Notes: generated from the letters alone by a model not told the origin. DNA of 64,000 nt from Margaritifera margaritifera (GCA_029931535.1 JAQPZY010001695.1:3786501-3850500), one strand, 5' to 3'. Positions 13,606 to 25,930 are shown, numbered from the stretch's first letter. Program-made: numbers and translations.

Positions 13606-14040
13606 ATCACCCTGTAAGAATATTATAATTCTATTACATTATTCCCATGGGAGATGGTTTTTCACTAGCTGACACAACGCCATGCAATTTGTGATAATTC
13701 ATGATATTACAATGTCATGATGTCATCCATAATTTTTTTTTATGGTGTCATACAGTTGAAATGGCATTTTCACTATGCTGAAGGAAGCTGAATTTGAAAA
13801 TTTTGCATCTAAATCATTTAATAAAACAATTATAGACCTTTGTTTCAATGAACATGAAGTTTTATGAACCAGTAAACCTATTATATTGACCTCTGCTTCA
13901 CATTGGTAAATATGAGGTTTACGGGTTCATACAACTTCATATTCACCGCAACAAAAGTCAGTGATTGTATCATATAATTTTTAGCTCTATTGGCCGTAGA
14001 CCAGAAGAGCTTATAGGATGGCCTATTATCTGTTGTCCGT
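13606..14040. other. No feature recognised
   Basis: AT-rich, no repeat structure or coding signal seen. Confidence 0.45.
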
Positions 14041-15165
14041 CATTCCATTAACACATTTGTAATATTGCTACTTTTCCTAAGCTACTTGGAGGATTGCCAA
14101 GAATAGTTATGTACACATTCATCCCAAGTCTAGCTGGTCTTAAATGAAAATAGTGCTGCTTGGACATCCAGTATGGCCACCACAGTGGCCATCTTGAAAA
14201 TCTTGTTATTGCTACTCCTCCTGATTGGATGGTCATATCAGCATGGGGTTTTCACTGAAAGACTTCTTATGATGTCTTTGATCCTAAATGAAACAGGTGC
14301 TGCTCAGATATCCAACATAGCCACAATGTTAGCCATTTTTAAAATCTTGATATTACTACTCCTTCTGAACAGAAAGTCGTGTCAACATGGGGTTTTCACC
14401 AGAAGACTTCTTATGATGTCTAGTTGGTCCTAAATTAAAATGGTGCCACTTGGACATCCATTTAATGACCATCACAGGGACCATGTTGAAAATATTGTTA
14501 TCGCAACTCCTCCTGAATAAATGGTCATATCAGCCATATTGAAAATCTTTTTATCGCTACTCCTCCTTAACAGCTAGACATATCAACTTGTGGTTCTCAT
14601 CAGAAGACTAATTATGATATCTAGTTGGTCCTATATGAAAATGTTGCCAATCTGACCTCAAATATGGCTGCCATGGCAGCCATCTTGAAAATCATGTTAT
14701 TGCTACTCATCCTAAATAGAAAGTCATAGCAGCTAGAGGTTTTTCATCAGAAGACTTCTTGTGGTGTCTAGTCAGTCCTGAATGAAAATGATGCTGATCA
14801 AACATCCAGTATGGCTGCCATGGTGGCCGTCTTGAAAATCTTGCTATCATTACTCCTCCAGAATTGATGGTCATATGAACATCATGTTTTTACCAAAAGA
14901 CTTCTTAGGATATCTGGTTGGTCCTAAATGCAAAAGGTGTCAATCTTACATCAAATATGGATGCTACAACAACCATATTGAAAATGTTGTTATTACTACT
15001 CCTCCTGAATGGATGGTCATATTGGCATGGGGTTTTCACCCAAAAACTTCTAATGATGTCTAGTTTGCCCTAAATGAAAATGGTGTTGATCTTACATCCA
15101 ATATGGCCATCACAGCGTCCACCATCAAATATGGCCACCATTACTGAAAATAGAAAAACTTTTAA
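14041..15165. repeat. Tandem repeat, about 145-bp unit, about 7 copies
   Basis: Units repeat GCCATCTTGAAAATCTTG, TTATTGCTACTCCTCCTGA, GGTCATATCAGCATGGGGTT, GACTTCTTATGATGTCTAGT and TTGGTCCTAAATGAAAATGG. One unit near 14525-14560 is shortened to about 56 bp. Confidence 0.9.
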
Positions 15166-15246
15166 AAGGCTTTTTTTTTTTCTTTATTTATCCTCGGAAC
15201 CCTTTTATAGATGCATCATGGTTCCTTTAACTAATTATGAAAACTG

Positions 15247-15365
15247 AATTGCCCCGTCATGTCATATTTACAGCTTTTTGACAATGGTTGGATTTAGAAA
15301 TAATGAATTGCCCCTTCATGTCATATTTACAGCTTCTTGGTAATGGTTGCATTTAGAAATAATAG
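15247..15365. repeat. Two-copy repeat, about 60 bp
   Basis: GAATTGCCCCGTCATGTCAT plus ATTTACAGCTT and GGTTGGATTTAGAAATAAT occur twice in a row. Confidence 0.85.
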
Positions 15366-15429
15366 AGAAAAGAATAACATTCACAGTTGAAAGGAAAAAA
15401 TCAATTCCTGTCTGATGGGCATTTTTTGT

Positions 15430-15607
15430 TGGTTTGGTTTGGTGTTTTATGGACAGCAATGCAAGTAGGTTATTTAGTGTCAAAGCAATCAGAATAAAGG
15501 CACAAGAATGCACCCCAGTAACCAACTTGGGCTGATCCAATGGTAGGATATGAACCTACACACTTTCTGTCATTTGCATACTAACCACTGAGCCATTGTG
15601 GCTCCTG
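15430..15607 (-). mobile_element. tRNA-derived SINE, family B, reverse orientation
   Basis: Read on the minus strand it begins GGAGCCACAATGGCTCAGTG (A box) and has GTAGGTTCATATCCTACCAT (B box). It ends near the plus-strand GGTTTGGTTTGGTGTTTTAT, the complement of the family 3' end. Confidence 0.82.
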
Positions 15608-16674
15608 CCTCCATTAATCATCTCTTACGACATGTGGGAGGGTGCATTGGGCCAATTCTACATACCCTAGCTGCCGGGAGTATTCTTTGTTGGAGTGGAT
15701 AGGGAGGATTAAATTTCTGTTGCAAAATTACAATGCAGAATTCACTGTAAGGATGTTTTAAATTGGCCAAATATTCCAGGAGCCAAAAATAAACAGACCT
15801 ATCTAAACTGGCCCCTGAGTATTCAGAATTCCTTCTTATTGAGACCACCATTAGTTTAGTCCAACTAACCTTACTTTGATGGATTCTACAGTAATCATTC
15901 TGGCTCACTCTATCTAAATTTGTTGTCCGTTTCATGGACATACTACACATTTTGCATTGTATATACTTGTACATAGATTTTATATCCTGCCACTTTTGTT
16001 CTGGATGAATTAATCTGTACTTATGACTATGATAATAACATCTATTTATGACTTTGATAATAACATCTGTTTAATGATTTGAAGTAAAAAAAAAAAAAAA
16101 ATTCTGTGTATGCATATTATTGTAAGATACAAGTCTCCCAATACCTAGAATTTGCTATTTTACTATTGCAAAAATCAAAAGATTAAACTATAGGATGCTC
16201 TTGAGAGAGTATAGTATGTGACTTCATGTTGAGAAACAAGAATTTTCTCTCATTCTCTCTGAATTCTCAGAGATGAGTTCTCTGTATTGTCCCTTATTCA
16301 TGTTTATTCAGATATTTTGTTCTCACCTTTTTTCAGAGATAAATGCATGACAAATAAGTCATGAAGTTGTTGTTGGTGTTGGCATGAACTCAATGTTAAA
16401 TTTTGTAGGCAGGCCCATAATTCTAAAACTACTTGTAAAAATCTTATAAAATTTGGAGATTTTTTTATATTTTTCTTCACCAAAATGAATATAATATCTT
16501 TGGGTAAAGGGGTGTGGGAGCTAAAGGGCACCCTCTAATTTCTATATATTTTGAAAGAATTCAGTGCATATTTTCTATGATATATGCATTTATCTTAGGA
16601 TTATTGCTTAATTAGACAGTTAACTGAATATTTAATCCAACATTGTCCAGTGTCTGTTTTTATCCTCTGAGACC
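15608..16674. other. No feature recognised
   Basis: Contains a short direct repeat (TTATGAC-TATGATAATAACATCT) at about 16020-16075 and an A17-type run near 16086. Confidence 0.5.
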
Positions 16675-17180
16675 AGTTCCTGGTTCATAACTTGGAAACC
16701 ATTGAGATCCCCATATATCAACTACATACTTTCTTCGCATGATAAGGCCAAGTTATTTATACAGCTAGAATTAGCCCTTGGGTCTCTCCCTGCTCCCTGA
16801 CAATTGGCCTCTGTGCCCTAACTTAACTGCTCATAGTCCCACTGTAAAAGGTATATATATATACACTTACTTGGCATTGTAATGGAAATTAATTTATGCA
16901 GTCAGTATAGATTCCTGGGTCTCTCCTCCCTGACCTCTCCCCCCTCCCCCTTTGCCCCCTCCACCGATCCCTGGGTTCATAACTTTAAAACCATTGAGAT
17001 CACTACCCAATAGCCACATAAACATTTCCTCAGCAGAAAAGGCCAAGTCATTGATGCAACTAGTATTGGTCCCTGGGTCTGTCACAGCCTCCAGAAACTT
17101 GCCCCTGGGTCATAAATTAGAAATTGTTCATAGTCAAACCTTAAAAGTATATACACTTACTTGGCATGAAAATGTGATTC
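16675..17180. repeat. Two diverged copies of an about 290-bp repeat
   Basis: GGTTCATAACTT-AAACCATTGAGATC, AAGGCCAAGT, CCTGGGTCT and ACACTTACTTGGCAT occur in the same order twice. The first copy is near 16679 and the second near 16972. The separation includes a C-rich tract. Confidence 0.7.
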
Positions 17181-17435
17181 ACTGACAGTAAGTAACAGAA
17201 ATATATTAGTCTGAGGTGAAAAAAGGTGAAACATGGTGTTCTGCAGACCCTTATTTTGTTCCAAATATTGACAATAACTTTGGGCTAGATTGTGTAACAA
17301 GAGCATGCATCAAAAATAGTACACATCCATTTTGTGACCTACCGTGTCTAAAATTAGCAAGCTGAGATTCTGTGCAAACTTTTGACATCATATACTGTAG
17401 TTTTGTGTTGTGTATCACATGTATCCTATTGTAAA

Positions 17436-18180
17436 TACCATAGACCCAGATCTACCATCACATAATTAACACAGTAGACCAAGATCTGCTATCACATAAT
17501 GAACACCATATACCCTGATCTGCCATCACATAAGAAACATGTTAGACCCAGATTTATCATCACATAATGAACACCACTGACCTAGAACTACCGTCATATA
17601 ATGAACACTGTTGATTCAGATCAGTCAGCACATAATGAACACCGTAGACCCAGATCTGCCATCACATAATGAACACCTTAAACCCAGATCAGCCATCACA
17701 TAATGAACACCATAGACCCATAATGAACACTTTAGACCCAGATCTGCCATCATATAATGAACACCATAGACCCAGATCTGCCATCACATAATGAACATCA
17801 TAGACCCAGATCTGCCATCACATCATAAACACTGCAGACCCAGATTTGCCATCATGTCATGAACACAGCAGAACCAGATCTGCCATCACATCGTGAACAC
17901 TGCAGACCCAGATCTGCCATCACATCGTGAACACTGCAGACCCCAATTTGCCATCATGTCATGAACACTGCAGACTAAGATCTGCCATCATGTCATGAAC
18001 ACTGCAGACCCAGATCTGCCATCAGATAATGAACACCTTAGATGTAGATCTGCCATCACATAATGAACACCATAGACCCAGATCTGCCATCACATAATGA
18101 ACACCATAGACCCAGATCTGCCATAATGTAATAAACACCTTAGATCCAGATCTATCATCACATAATGTGCTTGGTGGCAG
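17436..18180. repeat. Minisatellite, 34-bp unit, about 21 copies, derived from the TATACTC MITE interior
   Basis: The unit is CAGATCTGCCATCACATAAT followed by GAACACCATAGACC. The same word set (TAGACCCAGATCTGCC and CATAATG) forms the hairpin arms of the MITEs at 12805 and 58398. The 3' flank (CATAATGTGC...GGCAGATCC...GTCTGTGCTGTT) continues like the MITE. Confidence 0.92.
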
Positions 18181-21100
18181 ATCCAAGAGTCTGTGCTGTT
18201 CACTCAGAATCAGAAGTGGTACAAATCAGATATATCTGGGTCTCTGCTGCCAAATGAACAGATTTGATTTTTATTGATAATAGCTTCATTGTTCCCACAT
18301 ATGGTATCAATTTAAAATGATAATTGAATACATGGACAGTCTGAAGAATGTAATTCAAGTGCAGCACATTTTTGGCCTTTTAAACTTATCAGTAATATAG
18401 AGTGATAGACTCCTGGACTAAAGTAGTCACCCTTTTCCAGGCTGCTATTTTTGGGGTTGTTTTTTTCTTCTTCTCAGATTCTCTGGCTTTCTTCTAGTCT
18501 GTGTTACAGTCCATTTTAGTTCTTGAGAATGATGGCTGTGGACCTGTGAAAATTGATCACAGCGCCCTCTGCTTTACCCCTCTGATTCATTGGGCTAATT
18601 TCATGATCGATAACTCTAGCCAAGTTGTTCTGAAATAGACCACATCCTTGCCTCGTTTTGGATAAGGTCAACGTCATGTGTAAATTGGCTTTTAATAGGA
18701 TTAATCATCATGGAAAAAACCTCGCATTTCCCCAGGCATCGCAATAGAGTGCCATTAATTAATGATAATCTATTTTTGATGGATTATCTGCACGGGAATA
18801 AAAAGAAAAGAATATATTTGCAAAGCAAACATATTTCGACAACTGTACCCAGGCTAGCTTCCTTCATGGTTCACTAAAATATACCACTCTTCACCAAATC
18901 ACTGTTTGAGTTGCCAAAAGTGCTCAATATGTCTGAGCTCCCAAAAATACTCAATATGAATTGTGAGCACTTGTACTATTGGTACAAAATAAATAAAGTT
19001 AAAATTTTATTGTTATTTTTCAAATGTTTATTTGCAAATTTTTAAAAGGTAACACTTTTATTTTAGTGGGAATCTTCCAGAAAAATGCATTGCTTTTGGC
19101 ATCCTGCTTGGATCCAAGTATTCCAATGGCATTCCACTTGGATGTGCATAATATTTCAAGAAAATTATTTTCTATCTTCTTCTGGATCGAATCCCACATG
19201 ATATTTCTAGTTGAATCCCACTTTAATACCAAGAGAATCCTGACATTTTTCCCCAAGCAAGATTACACTGAGATATGATTTAGATCCCAGCAGGTAGGAT
19301 TTTTAAAAAAACCTAAGCCTTTGGAAGCCTTCATTTTCAATTATTTTGCATTTAATTTACTGTACTGCCATCTAATTATCTATGATGTATAATTTTCCCA
19401 GTTTATTACTATGTCCCTAAACCAGATCTTTTACCTGGTGTAAAAAATAAATCGTGTCAAAAGTCGCCTTATAAGAAAAGCTGCATTGGTTTCCATGTTG
19501 CAACACAGATATATGAAGTACACAAAAGGCATGGGAATGATTTCTTCAGTCTGAGTGGGGTGGCTTCGTATTTCACAGGCAAAGGGATTTTGTCAAATGT
19601 GTAGGGTAGCCATGAGGGCCTGCAATCAGCGTGTAAATTCGTAATTTGAAGAAAAAAAATTGGGGTGGCTATATGGTCACTCTATTTGCTCCAGTTCCTA
19701 TGCCCTTTAAGTAAATATTTTTGTAACCTTGTTTAACTCCTCCCTTCTTATGCTCTAATGAGTTCCGTTTATTTGGACAGAACATGGTTTTATATGATTT
19801 GACTCTTAAGTAACAGTTCATTAAACACAACTTGTTCCTTCTTGGTATATTAACACTTGGATCACTTGAAAATTAAACTCTTTTTCACCCCAATGGACTA
19901 AGGAACTGATGATTTAATTTGGGGTTGTGCCTGGGATTTTTTTTTTTTTTTTATATCTGGCTCAAAAATAGCTTGAAAAAATATTCTTGCTCTGATTATA
20001 TAGCAAAAAAGAACCTATTATATCCATTATATTAGTTGAAAAAAAAACTTATCTTGAGATAAAAGAAACAAAATATCCTGGCTTGAAAGAAAATCCCAGG
20101 CTCCCCATGGTTTCTAATACAAAGAGGTCTGTATTGTTCTGCATTGAACATGAATTCTGACATGTTCGTCCTAGGTACAAGTTCTATAATTCATTGAAAA
20201 AAAGTTATACCAGTCCAGCCTCATTAGAAAAAAAGTTATACCAGTCCAACCTCATTAGAAGTTATTGCTCACCTGATATATTTATTGTTCTTTTTCTCCA
20301 ATGCTCCCAAGTTGTATCATGTATAAAAAAAAACGTGTATGTGTACAAATGAGCACTAATTTTCAGTAGCTGATACCACAGTGTTACTGCTCTGTACAAA
20401 AATAGTCCCACAATGGCCATTTGGAGATTTAGCAACAAGCTATCATGCAGTCATCTTTGACCCACTTTGGTCATAACCAGACAGGCAAATAATTCCAATG
20501 AAATGGAAGCCAGACATGGGAAAGATACAGGTCTGAGTTAATTGTCTCCCTTTGGGACCTAGACTGGAACTTTCAGATCTGGTTGAAAATTGAATATCTC
20601 ATAAAGCATGTTTATTGTAGAATGTTGATTCTTTTCACATATTTTGATAAAGAATTTTCAACTTAGCACTTTGATGGTTTCTATTTCTAACATGCAAGTT
20701 GAACTATGTATAAGAAAATGTACTTGATTGCTTCAGGTCAAATTATCTAGAGCATTTAAGGCAAGCAAATTTTTTTTGTTTTTCTTGTTGTAATGTTTTT
20801 TTCAAAGAATAACAGGTAAATGCTTGCATGTTGTATTAAAAATGAAACTTAGATTACTGTCAAGGCCTCACATAATTAGGAATCACTGAAATTTTTGAAG
20901 GTTTTCAAAACAAATAATAAATCATATTTGGATTTCTTTTTATCTGCAGAGAAATTCCTTGAAAATGTTTTATAAAAAGATTTTTAAAGTAGAAGATCTG
21001 TCAAATCACCAACATTTTAAAAAATTCTTTGTTTGTTTAGTCTTTCTAAAAACAAAGTTCATTTCACTTGTGATTTTAAAAATATTTAAATTGTTAACAA

Positions 21101-21261
21101 TTCTATAATTGTTTTACATTATATCTGAAACATTTATCTTTAGGCTGTATTTGATTGATATTCCAGTGTATTTGCTCTTATTTTGTAGTGCCATTATTGC
21201 ATTTAAAAAAAAAATATAATTGGAAGTTGAAAGAGGTAATTATAAATATGGTACTTACAAC
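18181..21261. other. No gene recognised
   Basis: About 3 kb of AT-rich DNA. There is a small direct repeat (AGTTATACCAGTCCA-CCTCAT) at about 20200-20255. No INTS13 N-terminal exon was recognised here or elsewhere upstream of 23293. Confidence 0.5.
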
Positions 21262-21727
21262 AAGACATAGGCCCTCCACCAATTACCAGTAAGTAATGTG
21301 CAATGTATCCCCAGAAATCAAAGTCTTCAGGGCATAGGACCTCCATTAATTACCAGTAAGTAATGTGCAGTGTATCCCTAGAAATAAAAGTCTTCAAGGC
21401 TTAGGTCCTCCATTAATTACTAGTAAGCAATGTGCAGTGTATCCCCAGAAATCAAATTCTTCAATACATAGGTCCTCCATTAATTGCTAGTAAGCAATGT
21501 GCAGTGTATCCCCAGAAATCAAAGTCTTCAAGGCATAGGTCCTCCATTAATTACTAGTAAGCAATGTGCAGTGTATCCCCAGAAATCAAAGTCTTCAGGG
21601 CATAGGATCTCCATTAATTACCAGTAAGTAATGTGCAGTGTATCCCCAGAAATCAAAGTTGTCAAGGCATAGGTCCTCCATTAATTACCAGTAAGTAATG
21701 TGAAGTGTATCCCCATAAATCAAAGTC
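21262..21727. repeat. Minisatellite, about 67-bp unit, 7 copies
   Basis: The unit contains GGCATAGGTCCTCCATTAAT, TACCAGTAAGTAATGTGCAG, TGTATCCCCAGAAATCAAAG and TCTTCA. Confidence 0.95.
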
Positions 21728-22139
21728 CTGAAATTGCTTTATACTATAAATCTTAATGTATTAGAATATTTAAATGTTGGCAAATCTATTACATTCATCA
21801 CATTCATAGTGAAAAAGCTTTTACTAAATATACAGTATATTGCATATCAAAGCCTTTACCATTTTTGTAAGTTCAGTTTCTTCACTAAATTTGCACAAAT
21901 TTTATGTTCATGAAAATGTTAGATGTACATCATTACATAGGTGTATTGCAGGATATATTATATTAGATATTCCAAACGTCCTTATGTTTGATTTACCTTG
22001 ATCTAACAAGTTTTATAATTTAAACAACATTTTTAAACATTTCAAAATTTTGAAGTCTGTCTTTGGATTTTTTAAACTATGAACTAACTTGTGATTGTAT
22101 TGTCATTATATATTTATGAGTAGCAAAAGTTTGATCCTC
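21728..22139. other. No feature recognised
   Basis: AT-rich sequence without visible repeats or exon-like stretches. Confidence 0.45.
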
Positions 22140-22320
22140 AGTCTGCCTTTTTTACGCTATCTTCCCTAGTAAGTTACTGTTTGTAGCAAAAGTTTTTTCC
22201 CAGTCTACCTTATCTTCCCTCGTCAGTTAATGTTTGTAGCAAAAGTTTGATCCCAGTCTACCTTATCTTCCCTGGTCAGTTACTGTTTGTAGCAAAAGTG
22301 TGATCTCAGTCTACCTTATC
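22140..22320. repeat. Minisatellite, about 53-bp unit, about 3.5 copies
   Basis: GTAGCAAAAGTTTGATCCCA, GTCTACCTTATCTTCCCT and GGTCAGTTACTGTTT are repeated in order. Confidence 0.9.
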
Positions 22321-22588
22321 TATATATCTGTACTTTCAGTTTTATAGAAAATTGTTACTCCATTTTTGACAAATTCCTAAATATGTAAATCTTCAAGAAT
22401 CGTCCTTGTTCAGATAAGTAATATATTTAATGATTTAAATAATCCCTTTTGTGGTTGGATTATAAAAATGATGATGCAGTTGAATGTTGATTATTTCAGA
22501 TGCTGATTTTCTGGATTGTTTGCTCGTATGGACTCCAACCATGTGGGTAGGAGCCATGGTTGCTTGTATGGACTCCAACCATGTGGGT

Positions 22589-22795
22589 GGGAGCCATGGT
22601 AGCTCAGTTGGTAGAGCATCAAACTCATAATCCAAGAGTTGCATGTTTGATACCTGCCCAGGCCAACCTGGGTCAGCTGCCTTGGTGTGTCCTTGGAAAA
22701 GGCACTTAGCTCCCATTTCCTCAGCATGATATAGCCAATAATGTGTTAATAATTCCGTTGAAGTCAACAAAAACAAAATAAACGAATCATGTGCT
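22589..22795 (+). mobile_element. tRNA-derived SINE, family A (tRNA-Met-like head)
   Basis: The head is GGTAGCTCAGTTGGTAGAGC with ACTCATAATCC where a Met anticodon loop would be and GTTTGATACC as B box. The body contains CCAGGCCAACCTGGGTCAGC and CACTTAGCTCCCATTTCCTC. A 40-bp stretch ending in GGGAGCCATGG is duplicated just upstream (22520-22600). Confidence 0.85.
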
Positions 22796-22830
22796 CCATT
22801 GCATGTCAAATAGAGGCATATAATGGAGGC

Positions 22831-23028
22831 AGGAGCCATGGTTACTCAGTGGTTAGCATGCTGGAGTCACAACCAAAAGGTTGCGGGTTTGAATCCTACC
22901 ATTGAATCAGCCCAGGTCAGCTACCTTGTTGTGTTCTCTGGCAACGTACATTACAGCAATTGCATCGGCACTAAATAACGTACTCGTGTTCCTGTATCAT
23001 AAAACACCAAACTAAACCAACCCCAACC
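22831..23028 (+). mobile_element. tRNA-derived SINE, family B
   Basis: The head is AGGAGCCATGGTTACTCAGT, with B box GGGTTTGAATCCTACC. The body CAGCCCAGGTCAGCTACCTT is shared in part with family A, and the end is AAAACACCAAACTAAACCA. Confidence 0.87.
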
Positions 23029-23292
23029 ATGCACCCCAAAAATGTAAATACCAAGTGGGTAAAATTGATTACCTAGACAACCCAGGATAACAGAATTAAT
23101 AGTTATCTTTCAGTATGTCTGGACAGTTGTCATTTTACTATATTAGAAATGGTTAACAAAAATGTTTTGATTCAAATTATTTTCTAGAGCTTCTTAAGAT
23201 ATCATTGTTTTCTCAGTGGAGTACTAACAGGTATTTTCAACTTTTTGCTCTAAATTATATGGTGACTCATATAAATGTTTTTTTTTCTTCAG

Positions 23293-23512
23293 TCGTTTAC
23301 CAATAAACTTTTGTGAGCTAGTCCTGATACATGTGGTTCCTGTTGGAGATATGGCCAAGGTCAGTGAGAGAGCGAAACACGAAGTCAGCCCTAGTCTTAT
23401 GTCGGAGGTTCATGTGTCACAGTCTGGGAAATTTTTGTACAACAAGATGATACAGCTTGTCATGGAACATTACAACCTTGCCTCTACAACTGTCACAGGC
23501 ATCCCTATGAAG
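23293..23512 (+). CDS. INTS13: INTS13 visible exon 1 (220 bp)
   Basis: The acceptor is a T-rich tract ending TTCTTCAG at 23292 and the donor is AAG|GTAATT at 23513. The exon starts with the last base of a split codon and ends in phase 0. The translation includes CELVLIHVVPVGD, then a segment matching human INTS13 around SEVH, then LASTTVTGIPMK, against LASTTITNIPMK in human. In the family this is the end of the N-terminal VWA-like domain. The 73 whole codons carry no stop. An earlier exon must supply two bases of the first codon. I could not find that exon in 1-23292. Confidence 0.95.
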
Positions 23513-23521
23513 GTAATTTTA

Positions 23522-23688
23522 ACTTTCATGTTATGCACATTAGAGCTGTAATGATAAATTGATGTGTGTTGAGAATATCTATGTCACGCACATCAGAACT
23601 GTAATGATAAATAGATGTGTGTTGGGAATATCTATGTCATGCACATCAGGACTGTAATGATAAATCAGTGTGTGTTGGGAATATCTAC
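23522..23688. repeat. Minisatellite, about 53-bp unit, 3 copies
   Basis: ATGTCATGCACATCAG-ACTG, TAATGATAAAT and GTGTGTTGGGAATATCT are repeated directly after exon 1. Confidence 0.9.
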
Positions 23689-24600
23689 TGTATATACTCG
23701 ATTATAAGTCGACTCAACTATAAGTCGACCCCCCCTTTTCATGGCTGCAAAAAGCCAATTCAGCTATGACCCTCCTATAAGTCGAGGTGTTTTTTGCAAA
23801 TTAAATCCGTCTGCGAGGGGTGATATGTCATCACTGAGTCAGAGCTGCACTTAGGAAAAATAAACGAGCCAAACTGGATAGATAGATAGACATATAGATA
23901 GATAGGACAAATAAAAACAAAAACCAATGTAGAATAAATACAATTGTATTATTGAGCTGAATATGTACCAATAAATTTACAACTTACATTTTGTCCATCT
24001 TCGTGTAATGAAATCCATATAGCTTAACATTTTTAATCCATTTATATGATAAATCCATGAATTGGATTATAGGTCACATACAGGTATAAAATTGGTATGC
24101 TATAAATGTCACTGTCTAATGTCCTCTGGTTCAAAGCCCAATAATTCATCCTCATCATCAGAGTTACCAAATAAAGTAATAAATTATTCCAATGTCATCC
24201 CGTCATCGTAAACATCGTCCGACTCCGAATCTATTTATATAATAAATCCACGAATTCACTTATAGGTCACAAACCAGTATAAAAATAGAAGTTCAGAATG
24301 ATCCGATTCACAATATCCCGTAATATATTAATTCCACACGTCGTGCAAATAAACAATGAAAGTTAAGTCCACTTTTTTTGTGATTCACTTTATCATATAA
24401 ATGTTACTATCTTATGTCATCTGGTACAAAGTCCAAGAATTAATCCTCATTGTCTGATAAAGTTTTGAAATCCTACATTGTCGTCTAGTCATTGTAAATC
24501 GTCGTCGTCTAGTCATCGTAAATCTCGTCTGACTCCGATTTTTGGCTTTACTGTCATATGCGGGTGCTTATGCAAAGACTGAGCTTGGGCTCTGTGAGTA
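23688..24600 (-). mobile_element. Degraded pogo/Tigger-like element, probable minus-strand coding
   Basis: Starts CTGTATATACTCGATTATAA after TA, with two more ATAAGTCGA words, the same terminal motif as the TATACTC MITEs. On the minus strand an acidic stretch (SDDEDELLGFEPEDI, about 24115-24170) resembles the acidic C-terminal tail of pogo/Tigger transposases. It is partly duplicated near 24410-24540. The matching right end was not found. Confidence 0.5.
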
Positions 24601-24715
24601 ACACTTTGATACATAGGTTTATTTCAAGTAGCCAGGGAGGTACAGCAGATTCAATTCCATCCCAAAATTTTGCCACTGTTATATATATGTGCAGAAAAAT
24701 GTAATGTTCACAAAG

Positions 24716-24885
24716 ATGTTGGATTCACATGTACATTTGAACCTCACGAGACCCAATCCCTCTGGACCAAGTGAAATTTTCAGGTTTGAGATGGTTTTGA
24801 TTTACACATGTACATTTGAGCCTCACGAGACCCATTCCCTCTGGATCAAGTGAAATTTTCAGGTTTGAGATGGTTTTGATTTACA
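24716..24885. repeat. Two-copy repeat, about 83 bp
   Basis: ACATGTACATTTGAACCTCA, CGAGACCCA-TCCCTCTGGA and AGTGAAATTTTCAGGTTTGA, then GATGGTTTTGATTTACA, occur twice. Confidence 0.92.
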
Positions 24886-25431
24886 GAGGTTTACTACTTT
24901 TCACCAAAGAATGAGATATAATCAGTTCTCTCAGATGCCAGTAAATATTGACATGTTTAGACAAAACATCAATAGCTAGTCCATTTTTTTAAATAGATAT
25001 TTGGAACAATTAGGATTTCATTGCATCTGTATGTGTTTCTGTGTTGGGTTCTATTCTATTGAGCATGGCTTTAGATTGTTCAAAGACCATTGACTGGCCA
25101 CATAATCTGCTTCAGTTTCAGTTGTACGGGGCTCATTTTAGTACAAAATTTACGTTTGGGACTGTTCATTTCTTTTGGTGTCCAGATTTGAGTGGTTTCG
25201 GTTTACTTTGTTGTAATGAAATTATAGAAGGACAAATTTGGAACCTAAAACATGATTTGGTTTTGGTCTTCAGAAGTTGTTAGGTATCATATTTGACTTT
25301 TATTAAAAACATTTTTTACCAAAATGCAGATTGGTGGTGTTTTAATTTATATTTATTTCAAATAATTTAATCATAGCCATCTAATTTGTGAAGTTGTATT
25401 GATAAATAAACTGAGACATAAATAATTCCAG

Positions 25432-25516
25432 GAAGAGCAGAATGCCAGTTCATCAGCAAACTATGATGTAGAACTACTTCACCCAACTGAAACTCATCAA
25501 GACCTGTTCAATTCAG
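25432..25516 (+). CDS. INTS13: INTS13 visible exon 2 (85 bp)
   Basis: The acceptor is ATTCCAG ending at 25431 and the donor is TCAG|GTAACT at 25517. The exon enters in phase 0 and leaves one base. It reads EEQNASSSANYDVELLHP and onward, against EEQHANTSANYDVELLHH in human INTS13. Decayed tandem copies of this exon, with its 3' intron flank, follow at about 25645 and 25850. This copy is the one that keeps the reading frame with exons 1 and 3. Confidence 0.94.
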
Positions 25517-25642
25517 GTAACTTACCGTAATAGCATTTCTTTATTGGTGTTATCTCCCTTATTAGTTTTCTACTCCCTTACTTGTATCTTCCTTTCTCTA
25601 TATTTTTGTTTCTGTCATTGTCTGGCTGTAGCTGACTATGTT

Positions 25643-25930
25643 TCTGCAGACTTTCAAGGCTCATCTGTAAGCTATGACGAAGAGCTACCTATCCAGACCA
25701 GACTAATCCAGATCTTATTAATTCAAGTAAATAAACATCATTTCCGTATTGGGGTTATCTCCCCTTAATAGAGTTTTCTGCCCTTATTTATATGTTCCTC
25801 TCTCTCATTTGTATGTTTGTCTGGCTGTTTCTGTCAGTCTGTCTCTCAGTCTCACTCAGCAAGCTGTGATGTAAAGTCACATATCCAACAAGTCACATTA
25901 AGACTATTGAAGTGTCTTAATACCATTTCC
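25643..25930 (+). pseudogene. Two decayed tandem copies of INTS13 exon 2
   Basis: Copy 2 (about 25645-25716) aligns base by base with exon 2 and its 3' intron: SSVSYDEELP against SSANYDVELL, then a GTAAAT donor, then the shared TTGGGGTTATCTCCC-type flank. It has an acceptor-like TTTCTGCAG at about 25650, but entering there in phase 0 meets a stop after six codons. Copy 3 (about 25850-25930) keeps the CTGTGATGTA core but no open frame. Core spacing is 211 and then 192 bp. A further C/T-rich flank copy may exist near 26520-26600. Confidence 0.8.

Noticed and set aside
22589..22660. tRNA-Met-like gene (also 43578, 55536 and others)
   Set aside because: A and B boxes are present, but arms do not fold into a full tRNA and each is followed by a SINE body. 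One has a clear target duplication.
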